64,000 nucleotides of DNA from Thiobacillus denitrificans ATCC 25259 (GTDB lineage: Bacteria > Pseudomonadota > Gammaproteobacteria > Burkholderiales > Thiobacillaceae), in NCBI RefSeq assembly GCF_000012745.1, contig NC_007404.1:620001-684000 (forward strand), in the 5' to 3' direction. The notes under the pieces were generated by a model. It was not told the origin of the DNA. It searched no databases and was given only the letters and a program-made list of their open reading frames with translations. The position numbers and the translations under genes were made by a program. Position 1 is the first letter of the stretch, and every line of letters starts with the position of its first letter. Shown in pieces: positions 51,312-59,301 of the stretch.

Positions 51312-52760
51312 TCAGAAGCGCGTACGCACGCCCAGCGAGATCAGCGAATGGTCCTCGTGGAAGCCGCCCAGCGTGCGCGCTTCGCCGTCGAAATAGTGCG
51401 CCGCGACGTAGAGTTCGTGCGGTTCCCAGCCGACGTAGCTGAGGCGCGGGCTCAGGTAGACGTCCTCGACGTTGAAGCCGCTCGCGAAGCGCAGGCCGGC
51501 CTTCCAGCGGCCCTGGCCGAAGCTCGTCTCGATCTCGCCGTTCGCGCCGTAGTACTCGTCGAGTTCGAGAACGGTCTTGTCGGTCTGTAGGGCGTGGGCG
51601 ACGAGTTGCAGGTTGACGCGCGTGTCGCCGCCGCCGGGGAAGAACTCGACCGCGCCGACCCAGTCGAGCGACTGCGTCTTGTCCATGACCGTGCTCGGTA
51701 AGGTGACCGGCACGTCGTCGGTGTAGCCGAGTTCGGTGCGCCAGGTCAGCCCGCCGCGCACAAACTCGAGGTCGGCGCCGACGAAGGTGTTGAAGGGGTG
51801 GATCGCGGTGAGCGAGAGGTTCGCGAGGTCGAGCCGGTAATAGGGCAGCGACTGGCGGGTGCGGGCGAGCGTCACGCCGAAGTCGACCGGCCCGCCCGCC
51901 TGGCTCAGGCGCAGGGCGCCGCCGCCGCTGCCGTGCTCGTCTTCCTCGATGCGTGCGTCGCCGAGCCAGGGCGTGAGCGCCGGGTCGATGCCGACGATCT
52001 GGCGGGTGGTGCGGTTGATCGGGCTCCACACGCTCGCCGGATCGGGTAATTGTGCCGCGCGGAAGACCGGCAACCAGACCGCGTCGAGCTTGGTGTCGCC
52101 GAAGCTCTGCTCCCAGCGCGCGGCGAGTTGCGCGCGCCGACGGTCGGGCAACTCGTCGAGCATGAAACGGGTGAGGTCGACGCGGCTCACGCGGTCGGCG
52201 AGCGGAACCTCGTCGACGCGGCCCCAGACGATCGTTTGCGCGCCGAGCGTCAAGCGCGTGTCGCCGTTGCGATAGCGTACGTAGGTGTCGGCGTAATCGG
52301 CCAGGAGTTCGTCGTGATCGGCGCTGCCGCCGGCCTGCTTCATGCCGTCGACGCGGGCACCGGCGCGCAACTCCCAGTTGCGGCTCGGCTGCCAGAGCAG
52401 GTAGGCGGCCGTGCGCAGGGTCGTATAGCTGTCGGCTTCGGGCGCGTCGGGCAGCACGCCGGTCTCGAGCAGCAGGTCGTCGACGCCGGCCTTGAGCGTC
52501 GGCTGGAAGCCGCGGGCGGCCGTCCTGCGGCTTCGTGTCGTCGGCGGCGGCAGTTCGTCCGCCACGTCCGCCGGGGCTTCGGCCGCGGGTGGGGCGGCGG
52601 CCGGCGTGCGCGTCGTCGCACGCGGCGGGGGGAGGTCGTCGACCGGGTCCTCGATCTCGGAACGGGGGGGCGGCAATTCGTCGGCGGCATGGGCGGCGGT
52701 CGACGCGAGGGCGGGCAGGGCGGCGAGCGCGAGGCTCAAGGGCAGCAGCAGGTTTTTCAT
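51312..52760 (-). CDS. Outer-membrane beta-barrel protein with proline-rich N-terminal repeats (DUF1302-like)
   Basis: 482 residues from ATG 52760, which overlaps the stop of the LolA-like gene by 4 bp. Signal peptide about 1-26. An N-terminal linker carries three copies of D-E/D-L-P-P-P (DELPPPR, DDLPPPR, DELPPPT) among Ala/Thr/Pro-rich sequence. From about residue 90 alternating amphipathic strands (NWELRAGARVDG, TRLTLGAQTIVWGR, GGLTWRTELGYTDD, ELYVAAHYFDGEA) end in a terminal phenylalanine (LISLGVRTRF), the usual barrel signal for BAM. Resembles DUF1302-type barrels, but the assignment is tentative. Confidence 0.75.
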   Translation of the reverse strand: MKNLLLPLSLALAALPALASTAAHAADELPPPRSEIEDPVDDLPPPRATTRTPAAAPPAAEAPADVADELPPPTTRSRRTAARGFQPTLKAGVDDLLLETGVLPDAPEADSYTTLRTAAYLLWQPSRNWELRAGARVDGMKQAGGSADHDELLADYADTYVRYRNGDTRLTLGAQTIVWGRVDEVPLADRVSRVDLTRFMLDELPDRRRAQLAARWEQSFGDTKLDAVWLPVFRAAQLPDPASVWSPINRTTRQIVGIDPALTPWLGDARIEEDEHGSGGGALRLSQAGGPVDFGVTLARTRQSLPYYRLDLANLSLTAIHPFNTFVGADLEFVRGGLTWRTELGYTDDVPVTLPSTVMDKTQSLDWVGAVEFFPGGGDTRVNLQLVAHALQTDKTVLELDEYYGANGEIETSFGQGRWKAGLRFASGFNVEDVYLSPRLSYVGWEPHELYVAAHYFDGEARTLGGFHEDHSLISLGVRTRF

Positions 52761-53563
52761 GGGCGGTATTCCGATTCCAGGCTTTCGTCGGAGAGGGCTT
52801 GCGAAGTGAAGAGTTTGGCCGGAAGTTTCTGATCGTAGAGCGCGGCGTCGACGACCATGCGCGTCTGGTGGCCGCTTTCGAGGTCGATCATGCGGCTGTC
52901 GGTCAGCGTCCAGTAGCCCTGGTTGCGCTGCTTGCCGCGCAGCAGCCAGCGTTTGGCCGGCTGCTCGGCGCCCTTCTCGAAATAGTCGATGCGTTGCGGG
53001 ATCGCGGTCGCCGGATCGATCCAGCTGATGCGCTTGCTGTAGACCGAATCGTCGGCGTCGCGCGGCACGCTCTCGAGCACGTCGCAGAGGATGCCGTTTT
53101 CGCTCTGCCGGCCGAGCACGCGATGCCGGTCGCGCGAGGGCTTGCGCTCCTGCAGGTCTTCGAAATAGAGGTCGGATCCGACGAAGCGCCCGCCCTTGCG
53201 CTCGCTCGAGATGCGGCGCACCCGGTCGAGCGCAGGCAGGTAGAGCCACTGGTCGGTGCCGCCGTCGGCCTTGTCGATGCTGAGCAGGCCTGTCCCGGCG
53301 ATGTCCTGGGGATCGACGAAGCGGATCAGGTTCGCGGTCTCGCCGCCCGACTTGTCGAGCCGATAGGTCACCATCTCGCGGATGCGCGGTGCGCGTCCCT
53401 TTTCGCTCAGCACCATGCGGCCGAGCGTCGTGAGGTCGCGCCCGTTCGGCCGGTCGTAGACCCGTTGCGCCAGCGCGGACGCCTCGTCCGCACGGGCGCC
53501 TCCGACGCAGACCAGCGCGAGCACAAGAAAACGGGCGAGTGAGATCAGGACGGCACGTGACAT
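52757..53563 (-). CDS. LolA-like outer-membrane lipoprotein-sorting protein
   Basis: 268 residues. Signal peptide about 1-25 (RFLVLALVCVGGARA). The mature part matches the LolA-like fold (PF17131-type): GRMVLSEKGRAPRIREMVTYR, RFVDPQDIAGTGLLSID, DQWLYLPALDRVRRISS, FVGSDLYFEDL, ISWIDPATAIPQRIDYFEKG and a terminal RMIDLESGHQTRMVV. Such proteins have a hydrophobic cavity for acyl chains. As first gene of the trio it likely shuttles a lipid between the MMPL pump and the outer membrane. It is not the housekeeping LolA, which is shorter and sits elsewhere. Confidence 0.82.
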   Translation of the reverse strand: MSRAVLISLARFLVLALVCVGGARADEASALAQRVYDRPNGRDLTTLGRMVLSEKGRAPRIREMVTYRLDKSGGETANLIRFVDPQDIAGTGLLSIDKADGGTDQWLYLPALDRVRRISSERKGGRFVGSDLYFEDLQERKPSRDRHRVLGRQSENGILCDVLESVPRDADDSVYSKRISWIDPATAIPQRIDYFEKGAEQPAKRWLLRGKQRNQGYWTLTDSRMIDLESGHQTRMVVDAALYDQKLPAKLFTSQALSDESLESEYRP

Positions 53564-53708
53564 GGGCGGGTTCCGGAACGGCAGCGCAATACTGGGCGGG
53601 CGGGCAGCTTTGAACTTTAACCCAAAAAACGCGGGCCGACGGCGACGGCTGGATTTCGGCGCGCGTCTATGATAAAAAAGATATTGCCATCTGTTATAGG
53701 GCGCTTTG

Positions 53709-55079
53709 ATGTCGTCGACCCCCCTCGAATTGCTCCAGAAATACAGCGTGCCCGGGCCGCGTTATACGTCCTACCCGACCGCGCCCTATTTCCACACCGG
53801 CTTCGGCGAGACCGACTGGCGCGAGGCGCTCGCGCGCGCGCGCAGCGATCGCGCCTTGTCGCTGTACGCGCACGTGCCGTTCTGCGACTCGCTCTGCTAC
53901 TACTGCGGCTGCAACATGGTCGCGACGCGGGACTACAGCAAGACCGTTCCCTATCTTGCCGCGATCGAGCGCGAAATGGAGCGCACGGCCGCCCTGGTCG
54001 ACCCGGGCCGGGTCGTGCGCCAGCTGCACTGGGGCGGCGGCACGCCGACCTACCTCAACCCCGACGACATCCGCCGCCTGATGGCGATGATGCAGCGCAA
54101 TTTCACGATTGCGCCCGACGCCGAGATCAGCTGCGAGGTCGATCCGCGCGAACTGACCTACGAGCATCTGGCGGCCTTGCGCGAGACCGGCTTCAATCGA
54201 CTGTCGTTCGGCGTGCAGGACATGGACTCCGACGTGCAGCAGGCGGTCAACCGCATCCAGTCCGAATTCCTCATCCGCCAGGTGCTCGACTGGGCGCGCG
54301 AACTCGGTTTTTCGAGCATCAACCTCGACCTGATCGTCGGCCTTCCGAAACAGACCGTCGAGAGCTTCAGCCGCACGCTTGAGCGCGTCACGAACTGGGC
54401 GCCCGACCGCCTCGCGGTCTTCGCCTATGCGCACGTGCCTTGGATCAAGAAGCACCAGAACCTGATCAACGAGGCCGACCTTCCCGACGCCGCCACACGG
54501 CTCGGCCTGCAGCAGGCCGTGAACGACGCGCTCGCCGCGGCCGGCTACGTCAATATCGGACTCGACCATTTCGCGCGGCCCGAGGACGAGCTCGTGCGCG
54601 CGCAGCAGAACAAGACGCTGTGGCGGAATTTCCAGGGCTACACGACGCACAAGGACTGCGACATCCTGGCCTTCGGCGTATCGAGCATCAGCCAGACCGA
54701 CGATGTCTACATGCAGAACGACAAGAATCTCAAGCGCTACCAGGATCGCGCGGCTGCGAACGGCTTCGCGGTCGAGCGCGGGCTGAGGCTCACGCGCGAC
54801 GACCAGGTCCGTCGCGACGCGATCACGCGCGTGATGTGCGACCTCGAACTCGATTTCGCCGCCTTTGGGAAGGAATGGGACGTCAGCTTCGGCGACTACT
54901 TCGCCGACGCCCTGGTCCAGCTACGCCCGCTGGCCGACGACGGTCTGGTCGACATCGCGGCGGACCGGATCAGCGTCACCGCGACGGGCCGCCTTTTCCT
55001 GCGCAACATCGGCATGTGCTTCGACCGCTACCTCAAGGAGGCGGCCGGTGAGCGGCCGCGCTATTCCCGCACGGCCTGA
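53709..55079 (+). CDS. hemN: Oxygen-independent coproporphyrinogen III dehydrogenase
   Basis: Radical-SAM enzyme making protoporphyrinogen IX without oxygen. 456 residues. PRYTSYPTAPYF opening and cluster motif CDSLCYYCGC (Cx3Cx2C plus the extra Cys of HemN), then WGGGTPTYL, VDPRELTYEHL, GVQDMDSDVQQAVNRIQ and the C-terminal HemN domain (RRDAITRVMCDLELDF). Start ATG 53709; a TTG directly before it is in frame but unnecessary. Heme supply under low oxygen fits the cbb3 oxidase operon 2 kb away. No FNR box recognised upstream. Confidence 0.96.
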   Translation: MSSTPLELLQKYSVPGPRYTSYPTAPYFHTGFGETDWREALARARSDRALSLYAHVPFCDSLCYYCGCNMVATRDYSKTVPYLAAIEREMERTAALVDPGRVVRQLHWGGGTPTYLNPDDIRRLMAMMQRNFTIAPDAEISCEVDPRELTYEHLAALRETGFNRLSFGVQDMDSDVQQAVNRIQSEFLIRQVLDWARELGFSSINLDLIVGLPKQTVESFSRTLERVTNWAPDRLAVFAYAHVPWIKKHQNLINEADLPDAATRLGLQQAVNDALAAAGYVNIGLDHFARPEDELVRAQQNKTLWRNFQGYTTHKDCDILAFGVSSISQTDDVYMQNDKNLKRYQDRAAANGFAVERGLRLTRDDQVRRDAITRVMCDLELDFAAFGKEWDVSFGDYFADALVQLRPLADDGLVDIAADRISVTATGRLFLRNIGMCFDRYLKEAAGERPRYSRTA

Positions 55080-55128
55080 ACCGCCCGCCGGCGTGTCCGG
55101 CGTCGCGCATCCCTGATCTCCGCTCCGG

Positions 55129-55158
55129 TTGACAAAGCAGCTGCCGCTTCGCGATAGT
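55129..55158 (+). promoter_or_regulatory. Predicted sigma70 promoter of the leader peptide/MASE1-GGDEF unit
   Basis: -35 TTGACA (55129-55134, perfect), 18-bp spacer, -10 GATAGT (55153-55158, four of six). Transcription would start near 55165, before the leader ribosome site at 55172-55178. Confidence 0.5.
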
Positions 55159-55186
55159 GGCTGCATAACGAGCGGAGGACGGCAAA

Positions 55187-55258
55187 ATGCCCACCGAAAG
55201 GATCGCCGCAGGCGATCGGTCGCCTCGTCGCGCCCACCTCGAGCCGACGGCTGCGTGA
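55187..55258 (+). CDS. 23-codon leader reading frame coupled to the GGDEF gene
   Basis: ATG at 55187 preceded by GCGGAGG (55172-55178), the best ribosome site in this intergenic stretch. It encodes 23 residues, Arg/Ala/Pro-rich (MPTERIAAGDRSPRRAHLEP plus three). The stop TGA (55256-55258) overlaps the GTG start of the GGDEF protein as GTGA. It may be a translated leader that couples translation, or the true N-terminus separated by a frameshift. Confidence 0.5.
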   Translation: MPTERIAAGDRSPRRAHLEPTAA

Positions 55259-56808
55259 GTCAGTCGCTGCGGCACATGCTGTTGCTTCCGCTCGCGACCG
55301 GGCTCGCGTATTACCTGGGCGCGGTGCTCGGCGTCGCCGCCTCCGCGATGTCGGAAGGCATCGCCATTTTCTGGCTGCCGAACGGCATCCTGCTGGTCGT
55401 GCTGCTCTCGACGGCACGGCACCACTGGCCGCTGCATCTCGCCGCCGCGGTGCTCGCCGAAATCGCGGCCGACCTTCCGACTTTCACCCTCCTCCAAGCG
55501 CTCGGTTTCGCCGCTGTCAACGTCGTCGAATGCCTGCTCGCCGCGCTCCTGCTCGAGCGCCTCGCGCGGCCGTTCAGGCTCGAGAGCCTGCGCCACGTCA
55601 TCGCTTTCGGTGGCTACGTCTTGGTCATCGCCTGCGGCCTCGCCGCCTTGCTCGGCGCCGCGATCTATTCGCTGACAGGGCAGGCGACGACCGCGTTCTG
55701 GACCTACTGGCGGATATGGTGGTTCGGAGACGGACTGGGCATGCTTCTGGTCGCGCCGCTCGCGCTGGGCTGGCTGCAGCCCCGGAGTCGGCCCGGCGAG
55801 CGCCGGTCTTTCGAAGCGACCGCCTTGTTCGGCCTCACCCTGCTGTTCTCGCTATGGGTTTTTTACCCGTCCGCCGCCCATGTCGAAGCGGCCTTTCCGC
55901 GGCGCGCCTTCCTGCTGCTGCCGTTCGCGCTCTGGGCGGCGGCGCGCTTCGGCGTGTGGGGCACGGCCAGCGTCGCACTGCTGCTCGCCGGCATCGCGAT
56001 CCCCGCGACGCTCACCGATCGCGGCCCCCTTGCGCTGGCGGCGCCCGAGGCCACGGTGCTGTTGTTGCAGGAATATCTTGTAGTGCTGAGCCTGCCGGCA
56101 CTCGCGCTGGCGGCGCTCCTGCAGGAGCTGCGCGACCGGAACGCGCGCCTGCAGTCACGGGAGACCGAATTGCGCATGACGCACGATGCGCTCGATCGAG
56201 TCAATCGCGAACTCGAAACGCGGGTGCGCACACGGACCGAAGCGCTCGAGGTCGCGAACCGTCGTCTCAAGGCGCTGGCCTCGGTCGACTCGCTGACGGG
56301 GATCAGCAACCGCCGTCATTTCGTCGAGCAGGCCAAGGCCGAAATCAGCCGTGCCAGACGCCAAGGCCTGCCGCTGTCGGTGATCATGTTCGACATCGAT
56401 TTCTTCAAGACGGTCAACGACCGCTTCGGCCACGAGGCCGGGGACCAGACCTTGAAGGCGCTGACGAGCACGGTCAGCGGGAACCTTCGTGCCGGCGACA
56501 TTTTCGCGCGGCTCGGCGGCGAGGAGTTCATCCTGATGCTGCCGGGGCAGGGCCTCGGTGACGCCGTGCAGACCGCCGACCGTGTGCGCGCGTTGGTCGC
56601 AGAGACGAGTCGCACCCACTACCCAGTGCCGATCACGCTCAGTGCGGGTGTCGCCGGGCTGGCCGGATCGGAAGATCTCGACGGCCTGCTGCGCCAGGCG
56701 GACCGCGCGCTCTACGCGGCGAAGCACCAGGGACGCGACCGCGTGTGTGTCGCGCCGGCGGCGGGTGCGCCCGAAACCCTGCCGAGCGCTGGGCCGTTCA
56801 TGGGCTGA
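55255..56808 (+). CDS. MASE1-GGDEF diguanylate cyclase
   Basis: About 517 residues from GTG 55255; ATG 55276 is an alternative. The N-terminal MASE1 sensor has about eight transmembrane helices to residue 290 (LRHMLLLPLATGLAYYLGAV, IAIFWLPNGILLVVLL, FWTYWRIWWFGDGLGMLLVA). A short coiled coil (about 295-345) is followed by a GGDEF domain with ARLGGEEFILMLPG (active GGEEF) and DIDFFKTVNDRFGHEAGD. An RxxD inhibitory site upstream of the motif is present as RAGD. It makes cyclic-di-GMP in response to an unknown membrane signal. Ends 3 bp before the stop of the convergent small membrane gene. Confidence 0.88.
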   Translation: MSQSLRHMLLLPLATGLAYYLGAVLGVAASAMSEGIAIFWLPNGILLVVLLSTARHHWPLHLAAAVLAEIAADLPTFTLLQALGFAAVNVVECLLAALLLERLARPFRLESLRHVIAFGGYVLVIACGLAALLGAAIYSLTGQATTAFWTYWRIWWFGDGLGMLLVAPLALGWLQPRSRPGERRSFEATALFGLTLLFSLWVFYPSAAHVEAAFPRRAFLLLPFALWAAARFGVWGTASVALLLAGIAIPATLTDRGPLALAAPEATVLLLQEYLVVLSLPALALAALLQELRDRNARLQSRETELRMTHDALDRVNRELETRVRTRTEALEVANRRLKALASVDSLTGISNRRHFVEQAKAEISRARRQGLPLSVIMFDIDFFKTVNDRFGHEAGDQTLKALTSTVSGNLRAGDIFARLGGEEFILMLPGQGLGDAVQTADRVRALVAETSRTHYPVPITLSAGVAGLAGSEDLDGLLRQADRALYAAKHQGRDRVCVAPAAGAPETLPSAGPFMG

Positions 56809-56811
56809 GCG

Positions 56812-57108
56812 TCAACAACAGCCGCCGGTGTCGCGCTTGGGACAGCCTTCGGGCCGGTCGGGCGGCGGCAGTGGACAACGATTGATCTCGTCGGCGCTGC
56901 GCTGGAAGTAGCAGGTCGTCGCGCTCGACGCGATGCCGAGCAGCCAGAACACGAAGAAGCCGAACGTGTAGGCCCCGATGCGGTCGTCGAAGAGCGCTTC
57001 GCCGTCGTAGACGAGGTTCAGTGGGTCGAACAGGGTCGTGAAGACGATGTCGGCGACCCCGGCGACGAGGAAGGACGGCCAGAGAATATGGATCAGGCGC
57101 TGCATCAT
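56812..57108 (-). CDS. Small membrane protein with cysteine-rich tail, end of the cbb3 cluster
   Basis: About 98 residues from ATG 57108, preceded by GCGGAGG on the minus strand. Two hydrophobic helices (about 7-27, IHILWPSFLVAGVADIVFT, and about 46-66, YTFGFFVFWLLGIASSATT). The C-terminal tail contains five cysteines (NRCPLPPPDRPEGCPKR then GGCC plus CYFQ). Not recognised. Its position at the end of cco-fixH suggests a role in oxidase assembly, perhaps metal handling; this is inference. Confidence 0.75.
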   Translation of the reverse strand: MMQRLIHILWPSFLVAGVADIVFTTLFDPLNLVYDGEALFDDRIGAYTFGFFVFWLLGIASSATTCYFQRSADEINRCPLPPPDRPEGCPKRDTGGCC

Positions 57109-57131
57109 CGCGGGTCCTCCGCTGGCGACGT

Positions 57132-57266
57132 TCATTCCTTGGGGTCGTTCATCCTGCACTTGACCCAGGCCGACATGAAAAAGCCCATCCCGATGATGAA
57201 CACGATCGTGAACAGGCTCAAGAGTCCGATCGGACTCGTCAACAGCAGGTTCAGTGCAGCTTCCAT
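57132..57266 (-). CDS. DUF3149-type 44-residue membrane protein
   Basis: Short protein with one hydrophobic helix (LSLFTIVFIIGMGFFMSAWV) and an ending VKCRMNDPKE. Start ATG 57266 follows GGGAG overlapping the fixH stop. The pattern fits DUF3149, tiny proteins often found beside fixH in betaproteobacteria. Function unknown. Confidence 0.75.
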   Translation of the reverse strand: MEAALNLLLTSPIGLLSLFTIVFIIGMGFFMSAWVKCRMNDPKE

Positions 57267-57267
57267 C

Positions 57268-57795
57268 TTAGTCTCCCTGTGCAGTGGATGTGACGCCCGC
57301 GCCGAGATCGGCCGGACGGGTGAAAGGGCTGTAGACCACCCCCGACAGGCGCCACGCCCTGGTGTCGTCGCTGAGCTGCGCGTGCCATTTGCCGGCCGGC
57401 AGGGCGGGCAGGGCGGTGCGGTAGCGGCCGGCCCCGGCGTGGTGCAAGACCAGCGTCTGATCCATACCGGCACGGGTCGGGTGCGCGAGCACGAGCGTGA
57501 GCCGTTCGGGATGCATCGCGAGCCGTCCGCCGAGGCTCAGTGCGAGGCTTCCGTCCTCGGTTTGCAGCGTCGCGCGGAGGTCGAGCCTGCGCGCCTCTTC
57601 GTCGCGCGCAAGCACCTGGTTGATCGCGAGGCCGGCCTTGTAATAGTCGCCCACCACGAGGCCGTCGGCGTTGGTCGCCGCGATCCACACGGTCGCGATC
57701 CCTCCGACGACGGCGGCAGCCGGCAGGCTGATCAGAAACCACGGCCAGGGCTCGCGGTACCAGGGTTTGCTCGGAGGATCGCTCGGACGGTTCAT
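57268..57795 (-). CDS. fixH: FixH-family cbb3 oxidase assembly protein
   Basis: 175 residues. N-terminal transmembrane helix at about 18-40 (PWFLISLPAAAVVGGIATVW), then NADGLVVGDYYKAGLAINQ, the conserved FixH motif, and a periplasmic beta-sandwich (LTLVLAHPTRAGMDQTLVL, YRTALPALPAGKWHAQL). FixH works with copper ATPase FixI in cbb3 maturation. ccoI and ccoS, common partners, are not in the window. It starts 4 bp after ccoG. Confidence 0.9.
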   Translation of the reverse strand: MNRPSDPPSKPWYREPWPWFLISLPAAAVVGGIATVWIAATNADGLVVGDYYKAGLAINQVLARDEEARRLDLRATLQTEDGSLALSLGGRLAMHPERLTLVLAHPTRAGMDQTLVLHHAGAGRYRTALPALPAGKWHAQLSDDTRAWRLSGVVYSPFTRPADLGAGVTSTAQGD

Positions 57796-57799
57796 GCGC

Positions 57800-59212
57800 T
57801 CACCGGTTGAAGAATTTGGTCTCGACTGCGGCCCTGATGCGGGGGTCGTCGGTCGCCTGGACGACGAAGCTGACCTCGATCGAGCGGCCTTGCAATTCGG
57901 TCGGGTCGGCGATCAGGCTGACCGGCACGTCGATCGTCTGCAGCGGCGCGGCCACGATCTGGCGGGTCGCCGTCGCGACCTCGAGGCCTTTGATGCCCGT
58001 CGCGCCGATCGTGTAGCGGTGCGGCGCGCCGTCCTTGTTGATGATCTGCAGGCGATAGACGTTCTCGATCAGTCCCTCGTCGGTTTCCTTCGACAGCGCG
58101 ACGCGGTCGCGCACGACGTCGACGCGCAGCGGCACCCGGGTCGCGAGGCTGAAGACGAAGGCCCCGGCGCTCGCCAACAGCAGCACGCTGTAGATGACCG
58201 TGCGCGGGCGCAGCACGTGGCGAAGGATGCCGGCGTCGGGGTATTTACCCTTGACGACGTTTTCCGTCGTGTAGCGGATCAGCCCGCGCGGGTAGCCCAT
58301 CTTGTCCATGATCTGGTCGCAACCGTCGATGCACGCCGCACAGCCGATGCATTCGTACTGCAGGCCGTTGCGGATGTCGATGCCGGTCGGGCAGACCTGG
58401 ACGCAGACGCCGCAGTCGACGCAGGTGCCGAGCCCGGCCGCCTTGTAATCGGTCTTCCTGCTGCGCGGTCCGCGCGGCTCGCCGATCGAGTTGTCGTAGG
58501 TCACGGTCAGCGTGTCGGAATCGAACATCACGCTCTGGAAGCGCGCGTAGGGACACATGTACTTGCACACCTGTTCGCGCATGAAGCCGGCATTGCCCCA
58601 GGTGGCGAAGGCGTAGAACAGGATCCAGAAGGTTTGCCAGGGCGTCAGTGCAGCGTTCAGGACCTCGGTGGCGAGCGTCTGGATCGGCGTGAAATAGCCG
58701 ACGAAGGTGAAACCGGTCCACAGCGCGATCGCGATCCAGACGACGTGCTTGAGGCCGCGTTTTCTGAGCTTGGTCGCGTTCCACGGCGACTTGTCGAGCT
58801 TGCGGCGCGCGACGTGGTCGCCCTCGAGCCAGTTCTCGACCCACATGAAGATTTCGGTGTAGACGGTTTGCGGGCAGGCGTAGCCGCACCACAGCCGTCC
58901 CGCGACCGCGGTGAACAGAAACAGCGCGAGCGCGGAGAGGATCAGGATGGCCGTCAGATAAACGAAATCCTGCGGCCAGAACACGAGGCCGAAGATGTAG
59001 AACTTGCGCGCGGCAAGATCGAACAGCACGGCCTGCCGATCGTCCCAGCGCAGCCAGGGCAGGCCGTAGTACACCGCCTGGGTCAGCAGCACGAGCGCGA
59101 TGCGCCAGTTGGCGAACACGCCGTGCACGGCGCGCGGCTGGATTTTTTGCCGGATCGCGTAGAGCTGCTGCTCGATCGGGGCCTCGGGGGCCGTCTGCTT
59201 GTCGTCGGTCAA
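57800..59212 (-). CDS. ccoG: CcoG/RdxA-type polyferredoxin, cbb3 oxidase maturation
   Basis: About 470 residues from TTG 59212 (giving LTDDKQTAPEAPIEQQLYAI); a GTG at 59251 lies inside a hairpin and is less likely. Six transmembrane segments, with a [4Fe-4S] binding module (CVDCGVCVQVCPTGIDIRNG and ECIGCAACIDGCD) in the cytoplasm and an Ig-like C-terminal periplasmic domain. CcoG reduces copper(II) for oxidase assembly. The weak start and hairpin upstream hint at reduced expression relative to ccoNOQP. Confidence 0.94.
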   Translation of the reverse strand: MTDDKQTAPEAPIEQQLYAIRQKIQPRAVHGVFANWRIALVLLTQAVYYGLPWLRWDDRQAVLFDLAARKFYIFGLVFWPQDFVYLTAILILSALALFLFTAVAGRLWCGYACPQTVYTEIFMWVENWLEGDHVARRKLDKSPWNATKLRKRGLKHVVWIAIALWTGFTFVGYFTPIQTLATEVLNAALTPWQTFWILFYAFATWGNAGFMREQVCKYMCPYARFQSVMFDSDTLTVTYDNSIGEPRGPRSRKTDYKAAGLGTCVDCGVCVQVCPTGIDIRNGLQYECIGCAACIDGCDQIMDKMGYPRGLIRYTTENVVKGKYPDAGILRHVLRPRTVIYSVLLLASAGAFVFSLATRVPLRVDVVRDRVALSKETDEGLIENVYRLQIINKDGAPHRYTIGATGIKGLEVATATRQIVAAPLQTIDVPVSLIADPTELQGRSIEVSFVVQATDDPRIRAAVETKFFNR

Positions 59213-59237
59213 TGGGGTTCCAGTGTCGGGTTCTGAG

Positions 59238-59271
59238 CCGCGTGAGCGCACCGCGCGATGCGCTCACGCGG
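59238..59271 (-). other. Strong hairpin in the ccoP-ccoG gap
   Basis: 13-bp perfect inverted repeat: CCGCGTGAGCGCA (59238-59250) and TGCGCTCACGCGG (59259-59271) around an 8-nt loop. A second hairpin GCCGGG-CATGC-CCCGGC lies next to it (about 59275-59291). No T-run follows on the minus strand, so this looks like an RNA-stabilising or processing structure rather than a full terminator. Confidence 0.65.
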
Positions 59272-59301
59272 CCCGCCGGGCATGCCCCGGCGAGCCGTCG
59301 G

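Noticed and set aside
53580..53708. Possible FNR box upstream of hemN
   Set aside because: No TTGAT-N4-ATCAA match; only AT-rich sequence and a lone TATGAT without a -35.
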